Shown here one piece after another: positions 26,870-36,038 of a DNA stretch of 64,000 nt. Location of the stretch: assembly GCF_009828015.1 (NCBI RefSeq), contig NZ_WTYG01000002.1, forward strand, positions 875,601 to 939,600, in the 5' to 3' direction. How positions within the stretch are numbered: the first letter of the stretch is position 1; each line of letters opens with the position of its first letter. The stretch comes from Qipengyuania citrea (GTDB lineage: Bacteria; Pseudomonadota; Alphaproteobacteria; Sphingomonadales; Sphingomonadaceae). The notes under the pieces were generated by a model. That model ran no database searches and had not been told where the DNA came from. It saw nothing but the letters and a program-made list of their open reading frames with translations. Made by a program: the position numbers and the translations under genes.

Positions 26870-28276
26870 TCAGTAACGGTAATGTTCGGGCTTGAACGGA
26901 CCATCGACTGGCACGCCGATGTAATCGGCCTGCTTCTGGCTCAGCTTGGTCAGCTTCACGCCCAGCTTGTCGAGATGGAGCGCCGCGACCTTTTCGTCGA
27001 GATGCTTGGGCAGGACGTAGACGTCGTTCTTGTATTCGTCGCCCTTGGTCCACAGTTCGATCTGCGCGAGCGTCTGGTTGGTGAAGCTGAAGCTCATCAC
27101 GAAGCTCGGGTGACCGGTGGCGCAGGACAGGTTCACCAGCCGGCCCTTGCCGAGCACGATGATTTCCTTGCCGTCGGGGAACTTCACCAGGTCGGTACCC
27201 GGCTTGAGTTCGTTCCATTCGTAATTGTCGAGCGCCGAGATCTGGATCTCGCTGTCGAAGTGACCGATGTTGCAGACGATCGCCTTGTCCTTCATCGCCT
27301 TCATGTGTTCGGCGGTGATGACGTGTTCGTTGCCCGTCGCGGTGCAGAAGATATCGGCGACCTTGACCGCTTCTTCCATCGTCACGACTTCGAAGCCGTC
27401 CATCGCGGCCTGCAGCGCGCAGATCGGATCCACTTCGGTGACCAGCACGCGCGCGCCGCCGTTGCGCAGCGACTGCGCCGAACCCTTGCCGACATCGCCG
27501 AAGCCGGCAACGCAGGCGACCTTGCCCGACAGCATCACGTCGGTTGCGCGGCGGATCGCATCGACCAGCGATTCGCGGCAGCCATAGAGATTGTCGAACT
27601 TCGACTTGGTCACGCTGTCGTTCACATTGATCGCGGGGAACGGCAGCTTGCCCTGCTTGGCGAGATGATAGAGGCGGTGGACGCCGGTGGTGGTTTCTTC
27701 CGACACGCCGACGATGTTCTTGACCGATTTGGTCAGATAGCCCGGCTTGGCCTTGAGGAACGCCTTGAGTGCGCGCTGGAATTCGATTTCCTCGGCATTC
27801 TGCGGCTCGGGCAGTTCCTCGCCCGCTTCGACGCGCGCGCCCCACAGCGCGAACATGGTCGCATCGCCGCCATCGTCGAGAATGATGGTCGCTGTCTGGT
27901 CGGGATCCTCATCGGTCGACCAGTCGAAGATGCGGCCAACATAGTCCCAGTAGTCGGCCAGGCTCTCGCCCTTGATCGCGAAGACCGGGATGTCCTGCGC
28001 CGCGATGGCCGCCGCGGCATGATCCTGCGTCGAGTAGATGTTGCAGGTCGCCCAGCGCACATCCGCGCCGAGCGCCACCAGCGTCTCGATCAGCACGGCG
28101 GTCTGGATCGTCATGTGCAGCGAACCGGTAATCCGCGCGCCCTTCAGCGGCTTTGCCGCATACTCCTCGCGCAGCGCCATCAGGCCCGGCATCTCGGTTT
28201 CGGCGATGGCGATCTCGGCGCGGCCGTAACCGGCCAGGGCAATGTCCTTGATGACGTAATCGGTGAATTCGCTCAC
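26870..28276 (-). CDS. ahcY: Adenosylhomocysteinase
   Basis: The 468-aa enzyme splits S-adenosylhomocysteine to adenosine and homocysteine, removing the product of methylation. It shows [13 protein letters not shown], the NAD-binding [10 protein letters not shown], and the C-terminal KPEHYRY with the Lys/Tyr that reach into the partner subunit. Length and ends match the family. The 207-bp leader up to the divergent peroxiredoxin gene holds GC-rich hairpins but no motif of a known SAH or SAM riboswitch that I can recognise. Confidence 0.98.
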   Translation of the reverse strand: MSEFTDYVIKDIALAGYGRAEIAIAETEMPGLMALREEYAAKPLKGARITGSLHMTIQTAVLIETLVALGADVRWATCNIYSTQDHAAAAIAAQDIPVFAIKGESLADYWDYVGRIFDWSTDEDPDQTATIILDDGGDATMFALWGARVEAGEELPEPQNAEEIEFQRALKAFLKAKPGYLTKSVKNIVGVSEETTTGVHRLYHLAKQGKLPFPAINVNDSVTKSKFDNLYGCRESLVDAIRRATDVMLSGKVACVAGFGDVGKGSAQSLRNGGARVLVTEVDPICALQAAMDGFEVVTMEEAVKVADIFCTATGNEHVITAEHMKAMKDKAIVCNIGHFDSEIQISALDNYEWNELKPGTDLVKFPDGKEIIVLGKGRLVNLSCATGHPSFVMSFSFTNQTLAQIELWTKGDEYKNDVYVLPKHLDEKVAALHLDKLGVKLTKLSQKQADYIGVPVDGPFKPEHYRY

Positions 28277-28483
28277 GGTAAATCCTCAGTCTATCGGGGT
28301 GGTGGCCGCCTGGGGGGAGTGCGCGGCTGCCGCATGGCAGCGGCCCTAGCCGCCCAGCCGAACGAGGGCAACATCCCCTCCCCGGCCCCGTACCAACCCC
28401 CGGGCCGCGCCCGCGCTGGGAGCTTGCGCATCGCCGCGGTGCAGCTTACCTCACCCGGCACACGCGATAGACGGAGTTTTGTT

Positions 28484-28963
28484 ATGACGATTTCGGTAGG
28501 CGACAAGCTGCCTGATGTAAAAATGGTCAAGGCGACCGAGAACGGCCCCGAGCAGGTAAGCTCGGCCGACTACTTCAAGGGCAAGAAGGTGGCGCTGTTC
28601 TCGGTGCCCGGCGCCTTCACCCCGACCTGTTCGGCCAAGCACCTGCCCGGCTATGTCGACAAGGCCGGCGATCTGAAATCGAAGGGCGTCGACGAAATCG
28701 TCGCCACGGCAGTCAACGACGCCTTCGTGATGGGCGCATGGAAAAGCGCTGCCGGTTCCGAAGACATCACCATGCTCGCTGACGGCAATGGCGATTTTGC
28801 CGAAGCGGTCGGCCTGACGATGGACGGTTCGGGCTTCGGCCTCGGCAAGCGCGGTCAGCGTTATTCGATGGTGGTCGAGGACGGCGTGGTTACCCAGCTC
28901 AATGTCGAAGCACCGGGCGATTTCTCGGTCTCGAGTGCGGAACACATGCTCGGCCAGATGTAA
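28484..28963 (+). CDS. Peroxiredoxin (Prx5/glutaredoxin-dependent type)
   Basis: The 159-aa product has the peroxidatic cysteine Cys49 in PGAFTPTCS and the conserved Arg of the Prx5 family further on (KRGQRYSM). It reduces hydroperoxides with thiol help in the cytoplasm. The start is ATG 28484, preceded by CGGAG. It is divergent from ahcY and followed by a clear terminator. Confidence 0.93.
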   Translation: MTISVGDKLPDVKMVKATENGPEQVSSADYFKGKKVALFSVPGAFTPTCSAKHLPGYVDKAGDLKSKGVDEIVATAVNDAFVMGAWKSAAGSEDITMLADGNGDFAEAVGLTMDGSGFGLGKRGQRYSMVVEDGVVTQLNVEAPGDFSVSSAEHMLGQM

Positions 28964-28991
28964 GCCATCGGCCCTGCCGACACGCAAACAG

Positions 28992-29028
28992 ACGCCCCGT
29001 CCGGCTTGCTGCCCGGCGGGGCGTTTTT
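28992..29028 (+). terminator. Rho-independent terminator after the peroxiredoxin
   Basis: The stem 28992-28999 (ACGCCCCG) pairs with 29017-29024, and inner CCGG/CCGG extends it; TTTTT follows. It lies 29 bp after the stop and also separates the convergent folE. Confidence 0.88.
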
Positions 29029-29066
29029 ACTTGCGGGTTTGACCTCGGAGCCGGCCGCCCGGGCGG

Positions 29067-29678
29067 TCAGCCGTATCCCATCAGCTTGAGCACTTCTTCG
29101 CGGCTGCGATGGTCGTCGAGGAAGGTGCCCATCATCCTACTCGTGACCATGCCGACACCGGGCGTGCGCACGCCGCGCGCGGTCATGCAGGCATGCGATG
29201 CCTCGATCACCACCGCGACGCCCTGCGGCTGGAGATTTTCCCAGATACAGTCGGCGACTTCGGCGGTCAGGCGTTCCTGCACCTGCAGCCGCCGCGCGAA
29301 GCCATGCAGCACGCGCGCAAGCTTCGAAATGCCGACGACGCGGTCATGCGGCAGATAGGCGATCGCGGCCTTGCCTATGATCGGCGCCATGTGGTGTTCG
29401 CAATGCGACTGGAACGGAATATCCTTGAGCAGGACGATCTCGTTGTAACCGCCCACTTCCTCGAACACGCGATCGAGGTGCACTGCCGGGTCTTCGGTGT
29501 ACCCGATGCAATATTCCTTCCACGCGCGCGCCACCCGCTTGGGGGTGTCGAGCAAGCCTTCGCGCGCGGGATCGTCGCCCGTCCATTCGATGAGCGTGCG
29601 GATCGCATGCTGCACATGCTCCGGAACGGGCAATTTGCCGCGCGGATCGTCCTCGTCGGGTCCAACTAGGCTGCTCAC
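29067..29678 (-). CDS. folE: GTP cyclohydrolase I
   Basis: The 203-aa enzyme opens GTP to 7,8-dihydroneopterin triphosphate, the first step of folate and pterin synthesis. Zinc and catalytic residues are visible in HCEHHMAPI and in EASHACMTARGVR. The length fits type IA. The start ATG 29678 overlaps the stop of the phospholipase D gene upstream (ATGA). Confidence 0.97.
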   Translation of the reverse strand: MSSLVGPDEDDPRGKLPVPEHVQHAIRTLIEWTGDDPAREGLLDTPKRVARAWKEYCIGYTEDPAVHLDRVFEEVGGYNEIVLLKDIPFQSHCEHHMAPIIGKAAIAYLPHDRVVGISKLARVLHGFARRLQVQERLTAEVADCIWENLQPQGVAVVIEASHACMTARGVRTPGVGMVTSRMMGTFLDDHRSREEVLKLMGYG

Positions 29679-31216
29679 GTTCCCTTGATCCTCCTGAACT
29701 TGTCGCGAAACCGCTTGAGCCTGCTCCCCTTGCGGAAAAGCCCGCCGTTTGCAAACGGCTCGAACATGTCGTCGGGGTCCTCCGGATCGAGCAGCGCGCT
29801 ATCGGCGAGGCCCTTTTGCACGTCGTTGAGTTCGGGAGGATGGTAGCGGCGCAAATTTCGGCCGCCTTCGCCTTGCGAATGGTCGATCAACGCGGCCATC
29901 GACCCGTGCCGCGACAGCAATTCGCCAACCTCGTTTTCATCGATGCCGCAGTGTTCTCCGAGTAGCGAATGGCGCAGAGCCGCGATCGCATGGGCGGCGT
30001 GCGCATTGCCCTTGCGCGTCGAATCGATGAACACATCGCATTCGCTGTCGAGGCCCATCGAGCGGTTGTTGAGATTGGCCGAGCCGATCCGCAGGATCGT
30101 GTCGTCGACGATCATGATCTTGGCGTGGACGTAGATCGGCGTCTCGCCGGTGAAGGGGGACCAGAGCGAGAACCGGCGCTGCGGATCCGCTTCGCCGATC
30201 GCGCGCACCAATTCCGCACGCGCATGATCCATCGCCTGCTGTTCGAGCCAGCCATCGGCGTGGCACGGATGCACGATGACGATTTCCGGGGGATCGTCCT
30301 CTCCCAGGCGGGCGATGATGGCTTCGGCGATCGCCCGCGATGCGAAATACTGGCTTTCTGCGTAGATGAACCGCTTCGCGCCAGCGATCTGGTCGAGATA
30401 AAGCTGCTCGATCTCGGTGATCTTTTCCCAGTCACGGTAGGCAGCGCGGGTACGTGCCACGCCGATCTCGACATCTTCGAACTGGGCGGTCAGCGCATCG
30501 GGCCAAGGGCTGCCGGGGGCATCGGGAACTTCGGGCAGCTCGGCACCGCCGGCCGATGTCCACCGGTCGTCGCCCAGCTCGGCAAGCGCGGTGGCGACCT
30601 CGCCCTCCATCAGCATCGCGGCATCGTGCCACGGGCCGTAACTGCGCCCGTGCGGTGTCTTGCGGCGCGGATCGACCTCGTCGTGATCGCGCGTGTCCCA
30701 GCGCTTGTCGGTCATGTCGATTCCGCCGCACACCGCCACCTTGTTGTCGAGCACGGCGATCTTCTGGTGATGCGTGCAACCGACCGGATGCGCGGTATCG
30801 AAGTGGAAGTTGATCCGGCTATGACGGAACCAGCGGGCAAGATCCCACCACATCGAGGCACGGCCCATGGTCGACAGCGCGCCTACGCTCCACTTCAGGA
30901 TACGGATGTCGAGCTGCTTGCGGTGACGCGCCAGCCAGGCGATGAAACTGCCGAGCCGCGACGGGTACCCGCGTTTCCACGCGCGCTGCCACCAGCGCCG
31001 CCCGCGTTCCAGATGTATCCGCGTGTCGAAATCCCAGCCGATCAGCAGGATCCGACGGCGCGATTTGAGCATCGCTTCCTGCATGAAGGCGAAATAGTCG
31101 GCAGCATCGACGATTACGCTCGCGCGCGAGGCCCTGGCATAGCGCCAGACCCCGGGCTCGACCGAGGGCGACAGCGCCGAAGTGCGGCTCGGATCCGCCT
31201 GCTTGTCTTCACTCAT
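29675..31216 (-). CDS. Phospholipase D family protein
   Basis: The 513-aa product has two HKD motifs: HHQKIAVLDNKVAVCGGIDM and YVHAKIMIVDDTILRIGSANL. Both are followed by the Gly-Asn/Ser turn of the family. It has no obvious signal peptide or membrane segment, unlike standard cardiolipin synthases, and resembles eukaryote-like PLD proteins of alphaproteobacteria. It could hydrolyse or transfer phosphatidyl groups. It is coupled to folE by a 4-bp overlap, which is probably positional and not functional. Confidence 0.88.
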   Translation of the reverse strand: MSEDKQADPSRTSALSPSVEPGVWRYARASRASVIVDAADYFAFMQEAMLKSRRRILLIGWDFDTRIHLERGRRWWQRAWKRGYPSRLGSFIAWLARHRKQLDIRILKWSVGALSTMGRASMWWDLARWFRHSRINFHFDTAHPVGCTHHQKIAVLDNKVAVCGGIDMTDKRWDTRDHDEVDPRRKTPHGRSYGPWHDAAMLMEGEVATALAELGDDRWTSAGGAELPEVPDAPGSPWPDALTAQFEDVEIGVARTRAAYRDWEKITEIEQLYLDQIAGAKRFIYAESQYFASRAIAEAIIARLGEDDPPEIVIVHPCHADGWLEQQAMDHARAELVRAIGEADPQRRFSLWSPFTGETPIYVHAKIMIVDDTILRIGSANLNNRSMGLDSECDVFIDSTRKGNAHAAHAIAALRHSLLGEHCGIDENEVGELLSRHGSMAALIDHSQGEGGRNLRRYHPPELNDVQKGLADSALLDPEDPDDMFEPFANGGLFRKGSRLKRFRDKFRRIKGT

Positions 31217-31238
31217 GTGCCGCCCCCTGCGCTGCGCG

Positions 31239-31730
31239 CTATTCCTTCGCGTCTTCCTTCTTCTCGGGCGTCACTTCGGCTTCGGCCATTTCCTCGTCCT
31301 TGCGGCGCTCGAAGACCCGTTCCATGTGCTTCATGTCATCTTCGTCAAGGTGCCGTTCGAAGTCGGGAAAGTGGTCTTCCTCTTCCTCGTCGATATGGTG
31401 CCGGTACTGGTGCTCGAAGCTCTTGAACTTCGTCAGCCAGCCACCTTCGGACATATCGGTCGCAGCAAGGTCGTTGAGCGCCTCTTCGATCTCGTGGTGC
31501 TCGGCCACCGAATGGCGCGTTTCGCCGGTCGTCGGCGGCTTGCGCAGCATTGTGGAATACAGCGCCTGCTCTTCTGCGGCAGCATGGCTCTTGAGCTCCT
31601 TGGTCAGCTCTTCGAACAGCGACTTGCGCTCGGTCGTATCCCCGCTCGTGTCGAGCAGCTTGTCCAGCAGCTCGCGGTGGCGGTCATGATCTTCCTTCAG
31701 GCGTTCGAAAATCTTCGTGGCATCGGCCAT
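31239..31730 (-). CDS. Hemerythrin domain protein, 163 aa
   Basis: The product has the four-helix hemerythrin pattern of His, Glu and Asp ligands: LKEDHDRHRELLD, HAAAEEQALY, EHHEIEEAL and HQYRHHIDEEEEDHFPDF. A diiron centre is expected, for oxygen or nitric oxide sensing or storage. A lysine- and acid-rich tail follows (about 140-163). It lies 22 bp upstream of the phospholipase gene. Confidence 0.88.
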   Translation of the reverse strand: MADATKIFERLKEDHDRHRELLDKLLDTSGDTTERKSLFEELTKELKSHAAAEEQALYSTMLRKPPTTGETRHSVAEHHEIEEALNDLAATDMSEGGWLTKFKSFEHQYRHHIDEEEEDHFPDFERHLDEDDMKHMERVFERRKDEEMAEAEVTPEKKEDAKE

Positions 31731-31821
31731 GTTTCTTATCTCCTTTGGAAGATGAACCGGTCACCGGCGGCACGGTTCCGGTCTTGTGGGGCCCGGCCGG
31801 CAAACCCATATCGGCTTCACC

Positions 31822-32217
31822 ATGCATGACCGACAAGCGCCCACGCGGGCCCAGATGCAGACAATGGCCGAAACGGCTTTCGCCGAACTGCCTGCGCAGT
31901 TCCGCGACCAGATGGGCGATGTCGTTCTGCAGGTCGAGGATTTCGCGACCCCCGAGCAGCTGGCATCGGTCGATATCACGGACCGCTGGCATCTTTCCGG
32001 CCTCTACGAAGGCGAACCCCTGCCCGACCAATCGATCTGGCAGAGCGGGCAGCTCCCGCCGCGCATCTGGCTGTTCCGCGAACCGCTGATTGCCGAATGG
32101 CGCGAAACCGGGGTCCGAATGGACGATCTGGTGCGCCACGTGGTGGTGCATGAGGCGGGCCATCACTTCGGCTTCAGCGACGACGACATGCACTGGCTCG
32201 AAGACGAGGCCGACTGA
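31822..32217 (+). CDS. Small zinc-metallopeptidase family protein, 131 aa
   Basis: The product ends in HVVVHEAGHHFGFSDDDMHWLE, the HExxH zinc-binding helix followed by the Asp and DDxM region of the small bacterial zincin family (PF06262-type by recall). The start is ATG 31822 (MHDRQAPTRAQ), as the upstream part is not protein-like. Substrate is unknown. A bidirectional terminator at 32272-32309 follows. Confidence 0.85.
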   Translation: MHDRQAPTRAQMQTMAETAFAELPAQFRDQMGDVVLQVEDFATPEQLASVDITDRWHLSGLYEGEPLPDQSIWQSGQLPPRIWLFREPLIAEWRETGVRMDDLVRHVVVHEAGHHFGFSDDDMHWLEDEAD

Positions 32218-32271
32218 CCGCCCTACTCCGCGGCTTGCGGGCACCGGCGCCCTTGCGCCTCCTCCAGAACC

Positions 32272-32309
32272 ACAAAAGGCCACCCTTCCGGAGAAGGATG
32301 GCCTTTTGT
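32272..32309. terminator. Bidirectional terminator shared with tRNA-Arg
   Basis: Arms 32272-32288 and 32293-32309 pair over 17 bp with one mismatch (C32283/A32298) around a CGGA loop. AAAA on one side and TTTT on the other make it work in both directions: for the metallopeptidase (plus) and for the tRNA (minus). Its right arm touches the last base of the tRNA CCA. Confidence 0.88.
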
Positions 32310-32385
32310 GGCGCGCCCGGAAGGATTCGAACCTCCGGCCCCCAGATTCGTAGTCTGGTGCTCTATCCAGCTGAGCTACGGGCGC
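32309..32385 (-). tRNA. tRNA-Arg (anticodon ACG)
   Basis: A 77-nt cloverleaf with encoded CCA (CCA is 32309-32311 reversed). The acceptor stem is GCGCCCG/CGGGCGC. The D arm is AGCTCAGCTGGATAGAGC. The anticodon stem is CCAGA/TCTGG with loop CTACGAA. The T loop is TTCGAAT. ACG reads CGN arginine codons after deamination to ICG. No insertion is seen at its 3' end. Confidence 0.98.
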
Positions 32386-32430
32386 GCTTGGAGGGCGCCA
32401 CATAGGCAGGCACCCACAGCTTGGCAATCC

Positions 32431-32901
32431 CTAAATCACCCCTTTTGCAAACAACTTTGCCGCCAGCGCGACATCGAGCGGGGGTTTGGCAAGTAGCTCC
32501 GCCTCCTCAGGGGTAAACCAATCGATTTCACCCCCCTCGAGCGCGCCCATACCGCTCCCGTCCCAGACCGAAGTGTAAAGCATGATGACAATCGGCGGGC
32601 GCCCTTCCCCGCTGGTCTCCTCGGCGAAGCCGACGGGCGCACAGGCCGCCGGTTCGATGACCAAGCCAAGCTCTTCGTCGATCTCGCGAACCAGCGCATT
32701 GCGCGGGGTTTCGCCCGTCTCGACCTTGCCGCCGGGAAACTCCCAGAGCCCGCCATGGTGCTTGTCCGCGGGGCGCCGATGCATCAGCCAGCGCCCCTTC
32801 CCGTCGCGCAGCGCCAGCGCGACGACGCAGGTCCATGTCGGGATATTTTCCACTTTCGCGACCACTCTCAACGATTTCTTAACCCGCCCCAGCGTAAACA
32901 T
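32431..32901 (-). CDS. NUDIX hydrolase, MutT-like
   Basis: The Nudix box GGKVETGETPRNALVREI, continued by DEELGL, is complete (G-x5-E-x7-REUXEEXGU). The sequence around it (HHGGLWEFPGG) is typical of 8-oxo-dGTP diphosphatase MutT. It would clean the nucleotide pool and prevent A-C mispairing. The first ATG gives 156 aa; the ATG is 42 bp from the divergent pilin start. Confidence 0.88.
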   Translation of the reverse strand: MFTLGRVKKSLRVVAKVENIPTWTCVVALALRDGKGRWLMHRRPADKHHGGLWEFPGGKVETGETPRNALVREIDEELGLVIEPAACAPVGFAEETSGEGRPPIVIMLYTSVWDGSGMGALEGGEIDWFTPEEAELLAKPPLDVALAAKLFAKGVI

Positions 32902-32942
32902 CCCATGTCAGCTTAGACAAGCGACGAGTGGGGGCACCGGGC

Positions 32943-33122
32943 ATGATCAAATTCCTGCGCATGTTGGAACGCGATAAACGCGGCGCCACTTCCGTCGAAT
33001 ACGGGCTGATCCTCGCCCTGATCTTTCTCGCCATGATTGGCGGGCTCCAGGCTTTCGGCGCGTCTGCGACGACCATGTGGTCGAGAATCGCAACCGCGGC
33101 TGCTGCCGCAATGGGCGGCTGA
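32943..33122 (+). CDS. Flp family type IVb pilin, first copy
   Basis: The 59-aa prepilin has a short basic leader, the cleavage site before GATSVEYGLILALIF (the Gly followed by the E-Y pair) and a hydrophobic helix. Flp pilins build the tight-adherence pilus used for surface attachment. ATG 32943 starts the leader. A second pilin gene follows 106 bp downstream; no tad or cpa assembly genes are in the window. Confidence 0.9.
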   Translation: MIKFLRMLERDKRGATSVEYGLILALIFLAMIGGLQAFGASATTMWSRIATAAAAAMGG

Positions 33123-33228
33123 CCGCAGCGGTTAGGGGTTTTTAAACCACTTCGCTGCAGAACGCATAATTGTCCGCTCTACATTCTTGGAGCGGGCCGG
33201 GTACGAAGACTGAACCAGGAGACGAATT

Positions 33229-33396
33229 ATGAAGTTTTTCCGCAAGCTGCGCCGCGATGAAGAAGGCGCAACCGCAATCGAATACGGCCTTATCGCTGCC
33301 CTGATCGCCGTTGCCGCGATCACCGCGATGCAGAGCCTCGGCGGCCAGCTGAGCACGACGTTCAACACCGTTTCGACGACGATGAGCGGCAGCTAA
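33229..33396 (+). CDS. Flp family type IVb pilin, second copy
   Basis: A 55-aa prepilin (MKFFRKLRRDEEGATAIEYG...) starts at ATG 33229 after an AGGAG ribosome-binding site. It has the same leader, G-A-T-x-x-E-Y cleavage region and hydrophobic helix as the first copy, and about half the residues are alike. Duplicated pilins may be major and minor forms. It is followed by a long GC-rich terminator. Confidence 0.9.
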   Translation: MKFFRKLRRDEEGATAIEYGLIAALIAVAAITAMQSLGGQLSTTFNTVSTTMSGS

Positions 33397-33423
33397 GACG
33401 CGGGGTAATTCCCGACGAAAATC

Positions 33424-33459
33424 AGGGGCGGCGGGTTCAACCCGCCGCCCCTTTTCTTT
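33424..33459 (+). terminator. Terminator after the second Flp pilin
   Basis: The stem 33424-33437 pairs with 33439-33452 (14 bp, AGGGGCGGCGGGTT), followed by TTTTCTTT. It separates the pilin from the convergent M48 protease gene. Confidence 0.88.
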
Positions 33460-33480
33460 GTCCCGATCAATTGCTGCAGT

Positions 33481-34959
33481 TCATCGCCCGCGGACGACGA
33501 TCTTCACCTTCTGCCCAACGCTGAGGCCTTCATTCGAAGTCAGCCCGTTGAGCACGCGGAACCGGTCGATCTGGTTGTCGCTGTAGGCCATCCGGCGCGC
33601 GAGCGAGGCGACCGTGTCACCGCTGCCGACCGTCACGACATCGACCACCCGCGGAATCACATTTGCCGCGGTCTGCGAGTCGATCCGCTGCATCGATGCG
33701 AACATGTCGTTGAACGCCGAAGTCTGGCCTGCCGGGGTTATCGCGAGAAAGTGATACGCGCGGTCGCTGGCGAACTCATAGGCGAAGACGGTCACGTCGA
33801 CCTGCCCGTTACCCGATGCGACGCGCGCCGTCCCGTAGGCGGCGGGCAAACCATTGACGGTGGTCCGCTGGATCGATTGCGGCCGGATCTGCTGCTGCTC
33901 GTTCACCCCGGCGAAAACGCTGGTGACATAGCTGTTGAGGTCATTGTTGTACGGCGCGAGCGAGAATTGCGCCTGCCCGCTCTGGCCATTGATCGTGACC
34001 GCTCTCGTCCCGTTGATCATGTAGAAACCCTGCGGCGCCGTGAATGCCAGCCGCAGATCGGGATGAATGAAGCGCCGGCCCTCGACCACGCCTTGCGACG
34101 GATCGTCGCCATAGGTCAGCCCGTCGATCCGGGTCAGGAAGGTATCGCGATTCGTGACGCCGCCGGTGACGCCGGTGGCCTGCGCTTTCGCCAGCGCGGT
34201 CTGCACACGGCTGGCCGGATCGGGGTGGGTCGATGCCCATTCGGGAATATTGGCATTGTCGCGTCCCTGCACGCGGGCATCGAGCGCATTCTGCAGCGCG
34301 AGGCTCTGCAGCACCGTGCCCATCGCGCGCGGATCGTAGCCCGCCGAGTTGAGATAGCGAATGCCGAGCTCGTCCGCCTCGAGTTCCTGCGAGCGCGAGA
34401 ACTTGAGCGTCAGCAATTGCGATCCCTGCAAGGCAGCCTGGCCGAGCTGCTGCCCGAGCCCGCTATTGCCGAGGAGGACACCCGACAGGATCGCACCGGC
34501 CGCGCCGAGCAGCGTGTTGCGCTGTGCCGTGGCCTGCCGGCGCTGCGAATGGCGCGCGGCGACGTGGCCGACTTCATGGCCTAGCACCGCCGCCAGTTCG
34601 GCTTCGTTGTTCATCAGCGCAACCAGCTGCCGGGTCGTGTAGACGTAACCGCCGGGGATCGCGAACGCGTTGTTCACCGGGCTGTTGAGCAGCGAGACGG
34701 TGAAGGAATCGCGGGCATTGCCCAGGCCCGACTGGACCGCGATGTTCTTGCCCACCTGTTCGACATATTGCGCATGGCTGCCGCTCATCGCTCCGCCGAA
34801 CTCGTTGAGCAGCTGCGGATGCGCCTCGGCGCCCATCTGCGCCTCGCTCTGCGTGATCGGGGTGGACGCACTGGGGATGTTCCCCGTGCCCATGCAGCCG
34901 GCCAGCGCCAGCGAGAGTGTCGAAACGGATGCGGCGGCGGCGAGTGAAATGCGCGTCAT
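33481..34959 (-). CDS. M48 family metalloprotease lipoprotein with LysM domain
   Basis: The 492-aa product has a lipoprotein signal (lipobox LALAGC, about 17-22), an M48 zinc site HEVGHVAARH (about 140-149), a distal ELEADELG motif (third ligand), and a C-terminal LysM-like domain from about 440. It would sit in the outer membrane facing the periplasm and degrade misfolded proteins, as BepA-type proteases do. ATG 34959 is used because it places the signal at the N-terminus. Confidence 0.9.
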   Translation of the reverse strand: MTRISLAAAASVSTLSLALAGCMGTGNIPSASTPITQSEAQMGAEAHPQLLNEFGGAMSGSHAQYVEQVGKNIAVQSGLGNARDSFTVSLLNSPVNNAFAIPGGYVYTTRQLVALMNNEAELAAVLGHEVGHVAARHSQRRQATAQRNTLLGAAGAILSGVLLGNSGLGQQLGQAALQGSQLLTLKFSRSQELEADELGIRYLNSAGYDPRAMGTVLQSLALQNALDARVQGRDNANIPEWASTHPDPASRVQTALAKAQATGVTGGVTNRDTFLTRIDGLTYGDDPSQGVVEGRRFIHPDLRLAFTAPQGFYMINGTRAVTINGQSGQAQFSLAPYNNDLNSYVTSVFAGVNEQQQIRPQSIQRTTVNGLPAAYGTARVASGNGQVDVTVFAYEFASDRAYHFLAITPAGQTSAFNDMFASMQRIDSQTAANVIPRVVDVVTVGSGDTVASLARRMAYSDNQIDRFRVLNGLTSNEGLSVGQKVKIVVRGR

Positions 34960-35084
34960 GAGCGGCGGTCCCCATATATCTGGCACGCGGCCGCCGGACA
35001 TTCCCGGCCGGTCGCGCGAGGCGTTGAATATGTTGGGAAGAACCGGGTCATGCGGCGGTTTGTTCCCGCCGGGGCACCGCGTCC

Positions 35085-36029
35085 TCAGCCGGCGAGCGCG
35101 AGGAAACGCTCTTCGCGCAGCCGCTTGAGTTCATGCGGCGCATGCCGCGCCAGCGCGTCCAGCTCTTCCACGATCGCATCGCCGAGCGCGGTTGCCGCCA
35201 CCCGAGGATCGCGATGCGCCCCGCCGACAGGCTCGGGCACGATCCGGTCGATCACGCCCAGCGCGGCCAGATCCTGCGCGGTCACTTTCATCGCCTCGGC
35301 GGCATCGGGAGCTTTCTCGCCGGTCCGCCACAGGATCGAGGCGCAGCCTTCGGGAGAGATCACCGAATAGACCGCGTGTTCCATCATCAACACCCGCTCG
35401 GCGCTGGCCAGCGCGACTGCACCGCCCGATCCGCCCTCGCCGACGATCGCGGCCACCATCGGCACCGGCAACGCCAGGCAGGCCTCGGTCGAACGCGCAA
35501 TGGCTTCGGCCTGGCCGCGTTCCTCGGCCTCGATCCCGGGAAAGGCACCCGAGGTGTCGACCAGCGTCACCACCGGCAGGCCGAACCGTCCGGCCATTTC
35601 CATCAACCGGATCGCCTTGCGATAGCCTTCGGGCTTGCCCATGCCGAAATTGTGGCGGACCCGGCTGGCGGTATCGTTGCCTTTTTCATGGCCGATCAGC
35701 ATCACCCTGCGGCCATCGAGCTTCGCGAACCCGCCGAGGATCGCCTCGTCGTCGCCGTAGCAGCGGTCCCCGCCCAGCGGCACGAATTCGTCGAAGGCAT
35801 ATTCGACATAATCGCGGAAATGCGGGCGCGACGGGTGCCGCGCGACCTGCGTTTTCTGCCACGGGCTGAGCGCCTGATAGGTGCTGGCAAGAAGGTTCGC
35901 GCTCTTCAACTCGAGCCGCTGCAATTCGTTGGTGATGTCGACATCATCGCCCTCCGCTGCGCTCCGCAGTTCGGCGATACGTTGTTCAAGCTCGGCGACC
36001 GGCTTCTCGAATTCGAGATAGGAAATCAT
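35085..36029 (-). CDS. accA: Acetyl-CoA carboxylase carboxyltransferase alpha
   Basis: The 314-aa subunit transfers the carboxyl group from biotin to acetyl-CoA in fatty-acid synthesis. It has the N-terminal [16 protein letters not shown] coiled part, [19 protein letters not shown] and [11 protein letters not shown] of the crotonase-like fold. The length matches the family. It is directly downstream of xerD on the same strand with a 9-bp gap. Confidence 0.97.
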   Translation of the reverse strand: MISYLEFEKPVAELEQRIAELRSAAEGDDVDITNELQRLELKSANLLASTYQALSPWQKTQVARHPSRPHFRDYVEYAFDEFVPLGGDRCYGDDEAILGGFAKLDGRRVMLIGHEKGNDTASRVRHNFGMGKPEGYRKAIRLMEMAGRFGLPVVTLVDTSGAFPGIEAEERGQAEAIARSTEACLALPVPMVAAIVGEGGSGGAVALASAERVLMMEHAVYSVISPEGCASILWRTGEKAPDAAEAMKVTAQDLAALGVIDRIVPEPVGGAHRDPRVAATALGDAIVEELDALARHAPHELKRLREERFLALAG

Positions 36030-36038
36030 GCTACGGCG

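Noticed and set aside
28277..28483. SAH or SAM riboswitch before ahcY
   Set aside because: The leader has GC-rich hairpins, but none of the conserved cores of these riboswitches could be recognised.
26399..28483. Long in-frame extension upstream of the peroxiredoxin, opposite ahcY and divL
   Set aside because: Only the part from ATG 28484 has peroxiredoxin sequence; the rest is antisense to ahcY and divL.
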